Positions 35,265 through 44,170 of a stretch of DNA of 64,000 nucleotides are shown piece after piece. A program made the translations under genes and the position numbers. The stretch is from Palsa-295 sp963785585 (GTDB taxonomy: Bacteria > Acidobacteriota > Terriglobia > Acidiferrales > UBA7541). The DNA lies in assembly GCA_963785585.1 (NCBI GenBank), contig CAWAVW010000004.1:2666001-2730000 (forward strand), read 5' to 3'. Positions within the stretch are counted from its first letter, which is position 1; every line of letters begins with the position of its first letter. The notes under the pieces are model-generated. The model ran no database searches. It was not told where the DNA came from and saw only the letters and a program-made list of their open reading frames with translations.

Positions 35265-35993
35265 CTAAGGCTTTGATTCGTCGGCGCGCAGTTTGGGTAT
35301 CTCGGGAAAAGGCTCGCCATCGGCCCAAACCGCACCGCCGGCGAAATACTCTTTCTTCCAGATCGGCACTACGCGTTTGAGCATGTCGATAGCGTGCCGG
35401 CAGGCTTCGAAGGCCTCGCGCCGGTGAGGCGAACTCACGCCGATCCACACGCTCGTTTCACCAATCTCAAGGCGTCCCATGCGGTGGACAATGGCAACGC
35501 GGGAGATGGGAAATTTCTCGTGAATCTCTCCGCCAATCTCGCGAATTTTCGCCACCGCCATGGATTCGTAGGCCTCGTACTCCAGATACAGCGTCCGCTG
35601 CCCTCTCGAATTGTCGCGCACGAACCCGTCGAAGGTCACCAGCGCGCCATCGCGCGGCGCTTTCAGTCGATCCATCAGCGCCCGAACCTCAATCGGTCCG
35701 CGCACCAGCTCGAAGATGTCTGCGCCGCCCGCGTTTGCTGAAGCTTGCTGGCCGCCGCTCACCGGCGGCAAAAATCCAACCTCATCGCCCGCCATCAAAA
35801 CCGCGCGCCAATCCGAATATTCCTGATTCACGGAAGCTGCCATCGAAGGCCGAAATTCCGCGAGCCGAGGAAACCGTCGCCCGTAGCGTTCGAACAAATC
35901 CTCCACACGCGCTCCATCCGAAAGCTCCGCATCGTCCTGCGAAACCCCCACGATGTCTTTCAGCTGTCCGAAGAAAAGTACGCGCACCCGCAT
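35265..35993 (-). CDS. MoaD-MoaE fusion (molybdopterin synthase)
   Basis: One 242-aa polypeptide carrying both molybdopterin synthase subunits. Residues 1-81 are the ubiquitin-like sulfur carrier MoaD, ending in VGFLPPVSGG; the rest is MoaE (FVRDNSRGQRTLYLEYEAYE, AIVHRMGRLEIGE, SSPHRREAFEACRHAIDMLK and the catalytic VPIWKKEYFAGG). In free MoaD the terminal Gly-Gly is thiocarboxylated, so the fused form must be cut or work differently; the mycobacterial MoaX is a comparable fusion. The ATG at 35993 has no ribosome site but a TAGAAT element lies six bases ahead, suggesting a leaderless message. Confidence 0.93.
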   Translation of the reverse strand: MRVRVLFFGQLKDIVGVSQDDAELSDGARVEDLFERYGRRFPRLAEFRPSMAASVNQEYSDWRAVLMAGDEVGFLPPVSGGQQASANAGGADIFELVRGPIEVRALMDRLKAPRDGALVTFDGFVRDNSRGQRTLYLEYEAYESMAVAKIREIGGEIHEKFPISRVAIVHRMGRLEIGETSVWIGVSSPHRREAFEACRHAIDMLKRVVPIWKKEYFAGGAVWADGEPFPEIPKLRADESKP

Positions 35994-35999
35994 CGGCAC

Positions 36000-36005
36000 A
36001 TTCTA
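36000..36005 (-). promoter_or_regulatory. Putative -10 element for a leaderless moaD-moaE message
   Basis: TAGAAT on the minus strand, with six bases between it and the ATG at 35993, so transcription would begin at the start codon. No convincing -35 element is seen 17 bases upstream. Confidence 0.4.
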
Positions 36006-36041
36006 CTCGGTCTAGGAACGAACTCGCACGAATCCAGCGAA

Positions 36042-38234
36042 CTACTTCGCCAGAGCTTTGGTGGCTTCTTCCAATTTCGCCGCAGCACGCCGCAAAGCGG
36101 CTGCCAGAGCCTTCGCCTCCACGCCGAATACAGACGCGTCTTTTCGGTCGAGCGCTTCACTGGGCCCGGGCAAGACTTCCGCTGCATAACCCGCATAACT
36201 TCCCGGCGCATAGATCGTGTGCTTATACCAGGTCCGGCCTTGTAACCCTGCGGGGTCAAGCAGCGCTTGCTCGGCGGTCACGAGTTCGCGATTGATCCGC
36301 GCAGCGGACGCCACATCCAACGCAGGCGTCTGGCTCGACTGCGCCGAACGCGATTGCAGCGCGTGCGAGAGTTTCGCTGCCGCCTCCGACAGTTTTTCCG
36401 ACGCTTCGATGACCGGCTTCACCTCGTTCGAGTTGATTCCCTGCTCCGACGCACGCTTTTCCAGTTCCTGCGCCGCGCGCGAGATTTCCGCGGAGTACGC
36501 GCCATAATCGAACGGCAAGATGTCGGCTTCGTCCATCCGCAGCGTCATCGTTCCCATCAATCGCGCCAGCGTCGCGTGGTACTTGAAATCTGGATCGCCA
36601 AATTTCTTCATCCAGAAAAAATCGTCGTAGAGCGAATGGTACACCCCGTAATCGCCGACGAATCCAACGTCAATCGACGGAATTCCCGCAAAATCCAGAA
36701 ATGGGCAAAAATCCGAACCAGCGCCCAACGCGCTGATCGGCGTTTCGCCGGAGACCTCCGCTTTTGCGCCCGTCCGCGCCAAACCCGTCATCTCTGCGCT
36801 CGCATGCGCATCGTGATCTCTCCATGTTTCGTAAATGCTGTCTCCGGTCGTCGGATTCTTAATGTCTCGCGTAGCGTCCCGCACAAATTCCTTTAGCGAC
36901 GGCACGGCGGACGGTGAAAAATTCGGCCCCGCCACGCCCACATCCGTATTGATGTACGCCACAGCTTTGGCCTGCAACTCGGCGCGATTCTGCTCCACCC
37001 ACTCCGTCGAACCAATCAACCCTTCTTCTTCGGCGTCCCATTCGCACATCACAATCGTTCGCAGCGGTTTCCAACCGCTCTTCGCCAGCTCTCCCAGCGA
37101 ACGCGCCGTTTCCAGCATTGTTGCCGTGCCGCTGCTCGGATCCACCGCGCCAAATACCCACGCATCGTGATGATTGCCGAGAACGACCCACTCGTCGTCG
37201 CTCGTTCCGTGAAGTTTCGCAATCACGTCGTAGATCGGTCGTTGCTGGTAATCCATCGTCAAATGAATGTGCGCCACGGCAGGTCCCGGGCCCACGTGAT
37301 ATGTGAACGGCAATCCTCCCTGCCAATTTCGCGGCACGTGATTTCCCCCGAGCTGCGCCAAAATCGCCGATCCGTCCTGGGGATTTACCGGCATCGTCGG
37401 AATGCGGGCCAGATCGGTCGCTTCACTGGGAGTCAGTCGTTTCGCTTCCGGCGTAGCCGCCACGCCGGGAGTAAGGGGATCTCCTGGATAAATCTGCGTG
37501 TATTCCACCGAACCGCGCTGAATCCCGCTCATCGGACGCCACGGCCCGCGCGGAAACATATCTCCTGCGTCGTACCCGTCGTCTTCCGGATCGGAATAGA
37601 GAATCACACCGACGGCTTTGTGTTCCTCGGCCAGCTTCGTCTTAATGCCGCGGTAGCATTTTCCGTATCGCACAAGGACGATCTTCCCTTCCACCGATAA
37701 TCCGAGCGCATCGAGCGCGCGGTAATCTTCCTGCGTTCCGTAATTCACGTAAACGACCGGCGCGGTTACGTCCGCCGAAGGCGAGTAAGCGTTGAACGCC
37801 ATCACCGCGCGCTTATCCAGCGTATCTTTATCTTCCGCAACCGGTTCCTCCGGGGTCGCCAGTGTTTTCGGTTGGGGCGCCGTCAATTCGAGCTTTACTT
37901 CCACCGGCTTCGCCAGCCAAACGTTGTAGCTCACAATCTGGGCATCGAATCCGTAGCTCGCGTATTGATCCCGCAGCCAAAGCGCCACGCGATGGCTCGC
38001 CTCCGTCCCGGCCAGATGCGGCTCGCTCGTCAAGTGACGCAGGTTGGCCTCCGCGTGCGCGGGATCGGGTACGGATTGCAGTTTCTGTTCCAGCGCGCGT
38101 TCCACCGCCGAATGCTCCGGCGAAAATCCGCGAATCACCTGCTCCTCGCGCCCTCCGCCCGAGGTCGGATTCACCAGCACCACGACGGCCAGGGTTATCG
38201 TGAGCAAAAGAAACGGTCGCATCAGACGAGTCAT
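36042..38234 (-). CDS. Exported M28 metallopeptidase, glutamate carboxypeptidase II-like
   Basis: A 730-aa protein with a signal peptide or anchor (FLLLTITLAVVVLVNP). Order: N-terminal part, a protease-associated domain (GKIVLVRYGKCYRGIKTKLA), the M28 zinc peptidase core with ligands in LGNHHDAWVFGAVDPSSG, CEWDAEEEGLIGS (catalytic Glu-Glu), INTDVGVAG and GVYHSLYDDFFW, then the transferrin-receptor-like helical dimerisation domain at the C-terminus. All ligands for two zinc ions are present. It probably trims C-terminal residues from peptides in the periplasm. The start at 38234 is chosen (GAGGTG just ahead). It is divergent from the TIGR01777 gene. Confidence 0.92.
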   Translation of the reverse strand: MTRLMRPFLLLTITLAVVVLVNPTSGGGREEQVIRGFSPEHSAVERALEQKLQSVPDPAHAEANLRHLTSEPHLAGTEASHRVALWLRDQYASYGFDAQIVSYNVWLAKPVEVKLELTAPQPKTLATPEEPVAEDKDTLDKRAVMAFNAYSPSADVTAPVVYVNYGTQEDYRALDALGLSVEGKIVLVRYGKCYRGIKTKLAEEHKAVGVILYSDPEDDGYDAGDMFPRGPWRPMSGIQRGSVEYTQIYPGDPLTPGVAATPEAKRLTPSEATDLARIPTMPVNPQDGSAILAQLGGNHVPRNWQGGLPFTYHVGPGPAVAHIHLTMDYQQRPIYDVIAKLHGTSDDEWVVLGNHHDAWVFGAVDPSSGTATMLETARSLGELAKSGWKPLRTIVMCEWDAEEEGLIGSTEWVEQNRAELQAKAVAYINTDVGVAGPNFSPSAVPSLKEFVRDATRDIKNPTTGDSIYETWRDHDAHASAEMTGLARTGAKAEVSGETPISALGAGSDFCPFLDFAGIPSIDVGFVGDYGVYHSLYDDFFWMKKFGDPDFKYHATLARLMGTMTLRMDEADILPFDYGAYSAEISRAAQELEKRASEQGINSNEVKPVIEASEKLSEAAAKLSHALQSRSAQSSQTPALDVASAARINRELVTAEQALLDPAGLQGRTWYKHTIYAPGSYAGYAAEVLPGPSEALDRKDASVFGVEAKALAAALRRAAAKLEEATKALAK

Positions 38235-38404
38235 CCGCACCTCAATCGCAAAACCGAAATTCTACACCAGAAAACCACCGGCTCCGCCGCGATGCCCAAC
38301 CGCCTATTTTCCGCGACACATGGGTTCGCTTGACGCAGGCGACGCACAAACGTACGTTAAATGGAGTGCTATGTGCGCCGGCTGGCGCCAAGGCGGAGAG
38401 CGAA

Positions 38405-39301
38405 GTGAGAGTCCTGATGTCCGGTGCCACGGGTTTGGTTGGCACGGCCCTAACAAATTCGCTTCGATCCGACGGACACAGCGTCGCTCGCCTAATGCGT
38501 CCGCATGAAAACGCCGAACCCAACGACGTGCGTTGGGATCCCACAAGCGCCATGGTGAACCTCGCCACTCTCGAGGGGTTCGACGCCGTTGTGAATCTCG
38601 CCGGCGCCAGCATCGGCGACGGCCGCTGGACGGACAAGCGAAAACAAATTCTCCGCAGCAGCCGCATCGACACGACGCGCGTTCTCGTTGACGCGCTCTC
38701 CCGCCTGCAGCAAAAGCCTTCCGTTTTTATCTCGGCTTCGGCCGTAGGTTACTACGGCAATCGAGGCGATACAGTGCTCACGGAAAGCACGCCCAACGGC
38801 CAGGATTTTCTCGGCTTGCTCGCGCGGTCCTGGGAAGCAGAGGCGCATCGCGCGGAACTCGCCGGAATGCGCACGGTCATCACACGATTCGGAATCATCC
38901 TCGCGATAAACGGCGGATCGCTCCCGCAAATGATTACGCCCATCAAGTTAGGAGTCGGCGGCCGTTATGGCAGCGGTAAGCAGTGGATCTCGTGGATTGC
39001 CCTGGAGGACGTCGTACGCGTCATTCGCCATGCCATGGAAGACGCCGCGTGGAACGGGCCCGTCAACGTGTCGGCGCCCGAACCGCTGCGAAACGAAGAT
39101 TTTGTTCGCGTCCTGGCCCGCACGCTTCATCGACCCGCTATCTTCCCGGCGCCCGCGTTCGTCCTGCGGATCGTGTTGGGCGAGATGGCCGACGCTCTCC
39201 TTTTATCCAGCCAGCGTGCGCAGCCGGAATTCCTTATCAGAGCTGGATTTCGTTTCCATTACGAAAATCTGGATCACGCGCTCCGCGCTATTCTCGCTTG
39301 A
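38405..39301 (+). CDS. TIGR01777-family NAD(P)-dependent epimerase-like protein
   Basis: An extended SDR of 298 aa, the E. coli YfcH type. N-terminal Rossmann motif SGATGLVGTALT, then DAVVNLAGASIGDGRWTDKRK, SASAVGYYGNRGD, TRFGIILAINGGSLPQM, WISWIALEDVVRVIRHAM and the C-terminal DUF1731-like end (LSSQRAQPEFLIRAGFRF). The catalytic Tyr is in GYYG. The reaction is unknown; the family is often linked to cell-division or lipid genes. The GTG at 38405 follows GGAG by six bases; a longer reading from 38330 has no support. Confidence 0.9.
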   Translation: MRVLMSGATGLVGTALTNSLRSDGHSVARLMRPHENAEPNDVRWDPTSAMVNLATLEGFDAVVNLAGASIGDGRWTDKRKQILRSSRIDTTRVLVDALSRLQQKPSVFISASAVGYYGNRGDTVLTESTPNGQDFLGLLARSWEAEAHRAELAGMRTVITRFGIILAINGGSLPQMITPIKLGVGGRYGSGKQWISWIALEDVVRVIRHAMEDAAWNGPVNVSAPEPLRNEDFVRVLARTLHRPAIFPAPAFVLRIVLGEMADALLLSSQRAQPEFLIRAGFRFHYENLDHALRAILA

Positions 39302-39325
39302 CCGCAAGCGAACGCAGGCATCAAC

Positions 39326-39715
39326 TCACAAATCCAACAGTTCCAGAAGACCGGCAATGTTCGTTTCATCCACCACCAAAACCGGCCGCGACTGCGCGAA
39401 GTCATCGACATCATCCAGCCCCTTGAATAATCGCATCTTCGCCACGGCATACTCTTCGGTACCGTTCAGCGTCCGCTTCGTCGATCCACTCCATTTCTTC
39501 AAAGCGTCGCGGCTCAGAAAGACTCGCGCTGCAAACATCGTCTTCCGGTCGGCAGTCACGTAGTAGACGTATTCCGTTCCATCCCTTCCATCGATCCTAA
39601 CGGGACGAATTTCGTGAAACTGGTATTGGTACACGAATCCGTTCGCTGCTGAATACGTTTTGATCCGCCGGACGATTTCAGGCTTGCTCACGCCCGCATT
39701 ATTCGGGGCGCTCAT
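39326..39715 (-). CDS. Unknown 129-aa protein
   Basis: Not recognised. A soluble protein with a beta-rich centre (FVYQYQFHEIRPVRIDGRDG, then TEYVYYVTADRKTMFAARVF), a short charged helix and a C-terminal acidic end (KGLDDVDDFAQSRPVLVVDE). There is no signal or membrane segment. The start at 39715 lacks a clear ribosome site. It is convergent with the TIGR01777 gene (24-base gap). Codon pattern is like its neighbours, which supports it being a gene. Confidence 0.55.
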   Translation of the reverse strand: MSAPNNAGVSKPEIVRRIKTYSAANGFVYQYQFHEIRPVRIDGRDGTEYVYYVTADRKTMFAARVFLSRDALKKWSGSTKRTLNGTEEYAVAKMRLFKGLDDVDDFAQSRPVLVVDETNIAGLLELLDL

Positions 39716-39981
39716 GCCGGTGTCAAATCCGCCCGCTTCATCGTCCGCCCAAATTGAAATTCAGAAATCTGATTTCTTGCCGATTCGGAACGTTTTCAAT
39801 TTCACAAACTTCCATCGTCCGCGAATATTTCGCTGCGAATTCGATCGCCATATCAGCCACAGGGCGACTAATCCCTTTATTGACCGTGACTTGCGCTTGC
39901 GGCCTGGATTCCCGTGCGCCCGATTTCCTTGCGCTCGACGGCTGGTTCGCCGTGGCACATCGCGTGCGTCTAGTCGAAACT

Positions 39982-42279
39982 GTGAAGCGCCATTTTTACA
40001 AATTGGTATCCCTCATGCTCTTCGCTTCGATGTCCATCGCGCTCAGCGCATGCGGATACGCCGGCAGTCCGCCGCATACCAAACCGGGTAATATCCTTGT
40101 TACTGTTTCGCCGACTTCGGTTACGCTGGCCGCCGGCTCGAGCCAGCAATTTCAGGCCATCGTTTCCGGCACCACCAACACGAGTGTGAACTGGCTCGTG
40201 AACGGCACCGTCGGCGGAAACTCCACTCTCGGCACAATTTCAACTGCTGGACTTTATACGGCACCAGCGAATCTCCCATCGGCAGCCGGTGTCACCGTGA
40301 CGGCCGCCAGCGTTGTGAACGTCCAATCATCCGCATCCGCCGCGGTGACGTTTGAAAACACGATTGCGCTCGCCGTTGCTCCAGTAGCCGTGACCGTACC
40401 AACCAGTGGCGCGCAGGTTTTTACGGTGTCGGTATCGGGAGCAGGCAGCGCGTCTTCGCAAGTTACCTGGAGCGTGAACGGAATCGCCGGTGGCAACGCA
40501 GCCCTGGGCACCATTGCGTCGAACTCCGCGACGACCGCAATCTATACGGCGCCGGCGTCGATTCCCGCGCAAAATCCGGTCACGGTCACAGCAACCAGCG
40601 TCTCGAACCCCGCGGTTTCGGCGAGCGCTACCGTCACGCTTTCGTGCGCTGCAGCAAATTCCATTTCACCGTCCTCCATCAACGTGTCGCTCGGTGCGAC
40701 GCAGTCCTTCAGCGCATCGCTGTGTATCGCCTCCAGCGCATCCATTGTTTGGGACGTGAATGGAATCGTCGGCGGAAATTCTTCGGTCGGCACAATCGCT
40801 CCAACCGGTGCTGGCGCCGCCGCGTACACCGCGCCCGCCTCTTTGCCGTCCCCGAATCCCGTCACAGTTCACGCTACATCCGGCACGGTAAGCGCGGCGG
40901 CAACGGTTACGATCGTCAGCGATGTGACCGTCTCGGTCGCGCCCGCCTCAGCAACGATGGCGCCTTCGCAATCCATAACTCTCACGCCGACGGTCGTGGG
41001 CTCAGCAGACGCAAACGTCTCATGGACCGTGAACGGCGTCGCCAACGGCAACGCTACCGTCGGCCAAATTTGCGTATTGGCATCAAACCCTTGCACACCG
41101 CCCGCCGCTCCCGGCGCTGCCCCGGTAACGTATGTGGCGCCTGCAGCCGCACCAACGCAAGATCCTGTTACCGTAACGGCCACCAGTCAGGCCGACGCGT
41201 CGCGCGCTGCTTCTGCGCAAATTCAAATCGCGGCCGTGACCGCGAATGTCGCGATTTCGATCGGGCCGCGCTATGGGTTTGTGCCGCCATCCAGCAGCTC
41301 GCCCAGTACATTGCAGCTTTTCGCAAACGTTACCGGCGCCTCGAACGCAACGGTTTCCTGGTCGCTCGCCTCGGGCGTCGCTGGCCAAACTTGTTCCGCG
41401 TCCACCTGCGGATCAATCACCGTGAACGGGCTTTTCACTGCGCCGCCAGAGGCGCCGTCTCCCAACGTGATTTACGTCACGGCCACCAGTCAAGCCGACA
41501 ACACGAAATCCGCAACTTCCGCCGTTGCGATTACCAGCGGTCCGACGATCGAAATGATTCTTCCGTCCAGCGTTTCCTCCGGCAGCGTGGAGGGATTTCC
41601 CCTGGAAGTGCAGGGTGTGAACTTCGTTGCCGGCAGCGGCTCGAACGCATCCACAATTCTAGTGAACGGAGTCGCGCGCGCAACGACATGCCCGAATTCC
41701 AGTTCCTGCGCCACGGCCGTCAATCCCGATGACGTGGCGACCGCGGCGATTCTTACGGTACAGGTTCAGAACCCGCCTCCGTCTTCACCCCTCTCCAATC
41801 CGGTTCCGTTCGTGGTGATTCCGTTCGATGCATCGGTTGGAGTGATTTCGCTCAGCTCGCCCCCCACTTCCTCGGGAAGCTCAACAATCCACTTCACCAT
41901 CCCGGAGCCAACCACGGCCGCAGCTTCGGCTCCGCTCAACGTCGATCTGATCGGCTACCTCACCGGCGGCGATAACTGCGGCATCGGCGCTGCGCCCCTT
42001 TCCGTCTCGCGACCTGCCTCGGGCTCGATCACTTTCAGCATCTGCATTCATGGCAACAACCTCGACCCGCTCGACACGTTCACGTTCACCGGCGCGGGCG
42101 GCGCGCCCGCAGGTACCGACATTCCCGTCACTGCATCCGCGATCACCGGACTATTTCCCAACATGATCGAACTGGACTTGCAAATCTCAAGTGACACGCA
42201 GCCCGGCCTACGCACGCTATTCATCACCACTCTCAACGGCGACAGCGCTGCCGCTACCGGAATGCTGGAGGTTCAATGA
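39982..42279 (+). CDS. Secreted lipoprotein with Ig-like repeats
   Basis: A 765-aa surface protein. The N-terminus KRHFYKLVSLMLFASMSIAL runs into the lipobox LSAC, so it should be lipid-anchored. About five units of 85-100 residues follow with the recurring pattern VTVSPTSVTLAAGSSQQFQA ... VNWLVNGTVGGNSTLGTIS ... GLYTAPANLP, an Ig-like (Big-type) repeat common in acidobacterial secreted proteins. An IPT/TIG-like domain (PLEVQGVNFVAGSGSNAS) and a final beta domain close the protein. The start is uncertain: GTG 39982 gives a clean signal peptide, although the frame is open to 39754. Its stop overlaps the next ATG by four bases. Confidence 0.78.
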   Translation: MKRHFYKLVSLMLFASMSIALSACGYAGSPPHTKPGNILVTVSPTSVTLAAGSSQQFQAIVSGTTNTSVNWLVNGTVGGNSTLGTISTAGLYTAPANLPSAAGVTVTAASVVNVQSSASAAVTFENTIALAVAPVAVTVPTSGAQVFTVSVSGAGSASSQVTWSVNGIAGGNAALGTIASNSATTAIYTAPASIPAQNPVTVTATSVSNPAVSASATVTLSCAAANSISPSSINVSLGATQSFSASLCIASSASIVWDVNGIVGGNSSVGTIAPTGAGAAAYTAPASLPSPNPVTVHATSGTVSAAATVTIVSDVTVSVAPASATMAPSQSITLTPTVVGSADANVSWTVNGVANGNATVGQICVLASNPCTPPAAPGAAPVTYVAPAAAPTQDPVTVTATSQADASRAASAQIQIAAVTANVAISIGPRYGFVPPSSSSPSTLQLFANVTGASNATVSWSLASGVAGQTCSASTCGSITVNGLFTAPPEAPSPNVIYVTATSQADNTKSATSAVAITSGPTIEMILPSSVSSGSVEGFPLEVQGVNFVAGSGSNASTILVNGVARATTCPNSSSCATAVNPDDVATAAILTVQVQNPPPSSPLSNPVPFVVIPFDASVGVISLSSPPTSSGSSTIHFTIPEPTTAAASAPLNVDLIGYLTGGDNCGIGAAPLSVSRPASGSITFSICIHGNNLDPLDTFTFTGAGGAPAGTDIPVTASAITGLFPNMIELDLQISSDTQPGLRTLFITTLNGDSAAATGMLEVQ

Positions 42280-42860
42280 ATCGCAGAATTGCTTCGCTCT
42301 CGACAGTTTTCGCCGCCGCCTTGATTTTTTCGGCCTTGGCAGTCCCCATCGGCGCCACGACTCTCGAACGTATGTCCTTGAAGAAAATGGCGCATGCCGC
42401 TCGCGCAATCGCGCGCGCGAGATGCACCGGAACTTCCTCGCTGTGGCAGGCGGGCGAAATCTGGACGATGGCAAGTTTTGATAGCGAGGAAAACTGGAAG
42501 GGTTCAACTCCAGCGCACTTTCAAGTACGCCTTCTCGGCGGCACGGTCGGCAACCTTACGTCCACCGTTTCTGGCGTGCCCCATTTTCGTGCCGGAGAAG
42601 ACGTCATCCTGTTTCTCGAGCCTGCCTCACTCGGCGATTTCGCGATTGTCGGCTGGGTCGAGGGAACATTCCGGATCCATCGCGCTCCGCGCGGCACCGA
42701 GCCGGCACAGGAACTGGTCACGCAGGACACAGCGAGCTTCGCCACTTTCGATCCCAAGACGCGCCGGTTCGAATCCGCGGGTGTTCGAAGTCTTCCCGTC
42801 GAACTTTTCCGCACGCAATTGCTCACCGCAATCCTCGACGGGTCAGGAGACACAAAATGA
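42276..42860 (+). CDS. Unknown exported protein in the Ig-repeat/metalloprotease operon
   Basis: A 194-aa protein with a signal peptide (SLSTVFAAALIFSALAVPIG, cut near GAT). The mature part begins TTLERMSLKKMAHAARAIAR and has WQAGEIWTMASFD, a beta-rich centre (HFQVRLLGGTVGNLTSTVSG) and GEDVILFLEPASLGDFAIVG. I do not recognise the family; a single Cys (ARCTG) is present in the mature part. It is tied to both neighbours by four-base ATGA overlaps, so the three products are almost certainly made together. Confidence 0.75.
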   Translation: MNRRIASLSTVFAAALIFSALAVPIGATTLERMSLKKMAHAARAIARARCTGTSSLWQAGEIWTMASFDSEENWKGSTPAHFQVRLLGGTVGNLTSTVSGVPHFRAGEDVILFLEPASLGDFAIVGWVEGTFRIHRAPRGTEPAQELVTQDTASFATFDPKTRRFESAGVRSLPVELFRTQLLTAILDGSGDTK

Positions 42861-44080
42861 ATCGTTCCTTCGCCGGCGTCCTCGCGCCAATCGTTGCTTT
42901 TGCCTTGGCGTTCACCCCAGCATCCGGGGCGTACACCAACACCACAACGGCACCGCTCGCTGGTGGATGTCCTCAACTCAATCGCTTTGCTCTGGGCCTC
43001 GCTACGCCGCTCAACCGCCGATGGAGCACATCGATCCCGTCCACACTTTCGCCCGTGATTCTCACCGTCGCCGCATCCGGCACATCCGCGCAACTCGACG
43101 AAATCGAGCAGACCGTTTCGGCGTCGTTTGCCGCATGGTCCGGAGTCGACGGAACCACTTTTAACTTCTCGGCGTATCCCGGAATGCTCGCTCCGCTTTC
43201 CCGCGTGAGCAACGCCAACGCGTGCACGAACGATGGCCAGTCGAACGTGGATGGACTGAATACTGTCTGCTTCAACGAGTCCAGCTCCGCGTTCACGACC
43301 GGAGTGCTTGCCTTCACTCGCACCATCACCGCAAACGCGCCCGGCGCGGTCGTCGGTTCTTCCCCACCGGCTTCCTTCACCGGCCAGATTCTCGATTCCG
43401 ACACATTATTTCGCGACGACGGCCAGGCGACATTCGCCACGCCCGCCGCGCTCTCTACCGCATCCGGCCAAGGCGCGTACGATCTGGAATCCCTGCTCAC
43501 CCACGAGCTCGGCCACTGGATGGGCCTCGGCCACTCCGCCGTGATTCGCGCCATGATGTTTCCTTACGCTCCGCCTCCGGGCCAATTTCTCGGCACTCGC
43601 CCAACCGCTCAGCAGCCGGACGCGCAACTTTCCGACGACGACCGCACCGGAATCCGAGCTTTGTATCCCGACCCCAACGACGTAACCAACACAGGCGCCA
43701 TCACGGGAGAAATCGTTCCGGCGAACCCCTTCGCACTCGCTGCCTTAGGGTCGCCATCCACCGGTAGCTTTGTAACCGGCATCGTCGGCGCGCATGTGGT
43801 GGTCGTGGATGCCAGTACCGGTTCGGTGATCGCCGGCGCGCTATCCGGATGGAGTTGTCCCGTTGGCTCCCTCGCGCCGCAATGGGACGGCACGTTCGCG
43901 CTCGAACGCCTCCCCACCGGCCACAGCTACAATCTGTACGCTGAGCCACTCGTGGGACTTGCACTTCCTGGCGCATTCAGCGACATTCTCGCCGATCCGT
44001 GCTCCGGCGCAAATCCCGCCTGCGTGGCGCCTGCCGCGAACACAAATTTCAACGTGCGACTGCTTCCTGCCTCCCAGTGA
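42857..44080 (+). CDS. Secreted matrixin-like metalloprotease
   Basis: A 407-aa exported zinc protease of the M10/metzincin clan. After a signal peptide (VLAPIVAFALAFTPASG) the catalytic domain carries the full zinc signature HELGHWMGLGHS (HExxHxxGxxH) and a downstream Met-turn candidate VIRAMMFPY. DDDRTGIRALYP is the usual end of the matrixin domain. A C-terminal beta domain with carboxypeptidase-regulatory-like features (GAITGEIVPANPF, GAHVVVVDASTGSVIAG) follows. It is the last gene of the coupled trio and is followed by a strong terminator. Substrates are unknown. Confidence 0.87.
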   Translation: MNRSFAGVLAPIVAFALAFTPASGAYTNTTTAPLAGGCPQLNRFALGLATPLNRRWSTSIPSTLSPVILTVAASGTSAQLDEIEQTVSASFAAWSGVDGTTFNFSAYPGMLAPLSRVSNANACTNDGQSNVDGLNTVCFNESSSAFTTGVLAFTRTITANAPGAVVGSSPPASFTGQILDSDTLFRDDGQATFATPAALSTASGQGAYDLESLLTHELGHWMGLGHSAVIRAMMFPYAPPPGQFLGTRPTAQQPDAQLSDDDRTGIRALYPDPNDVTNTGAITGEIVPANPFALAALGSPSTGSFVTGIVGAHVVVVDASTGSVIAGALSGWSCPVGSLAPQWDGTFALERLPTGHSYNLYAEPLVGLALPGAFSDILADPCSGANPACVAPAANTNFNVRLLPASQ

Positions 44081-44103
44081 AGTTTCGGATTAGCGGAAAA
44101 AAA

Positions 44104-44134
44104 AAACGGCTCCCGGGGAGGTCGGGAGCCGTTT
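44104..44134. terminator. Bidirectional terminator between metalloprotease and pilin operons
   Basis: A perfect 12-bp stem (44104-44115 with 44123-44134) and a 7-base loop. A ten-base A run on the left provides the U tract for the minus strand; TTTGCTTTCC follows on the right for the plus strand. Confidence 0.88.
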
Positions 44135-44170
44135 GCTTTCCACGTTTTGATTTAACCGCGGTGATTTGTA

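Noticed and set aside
39754..39981. An N-terminal extension of the Ig-repeat lipoprotein
   Set aside because: The extra 76 residues would bury the signal peptide and lipobox that start right after GTG 39982. No ribosome site supports the longer start.
40090..41800. Repeated sequence that might be a tandem DNA repeat or CRISPR-like array
   Set aside because: The periodicity is at protein level (Ig-like units of 85-100 residues) with diverged DNA; there are no identical short repeats with regular spacers.
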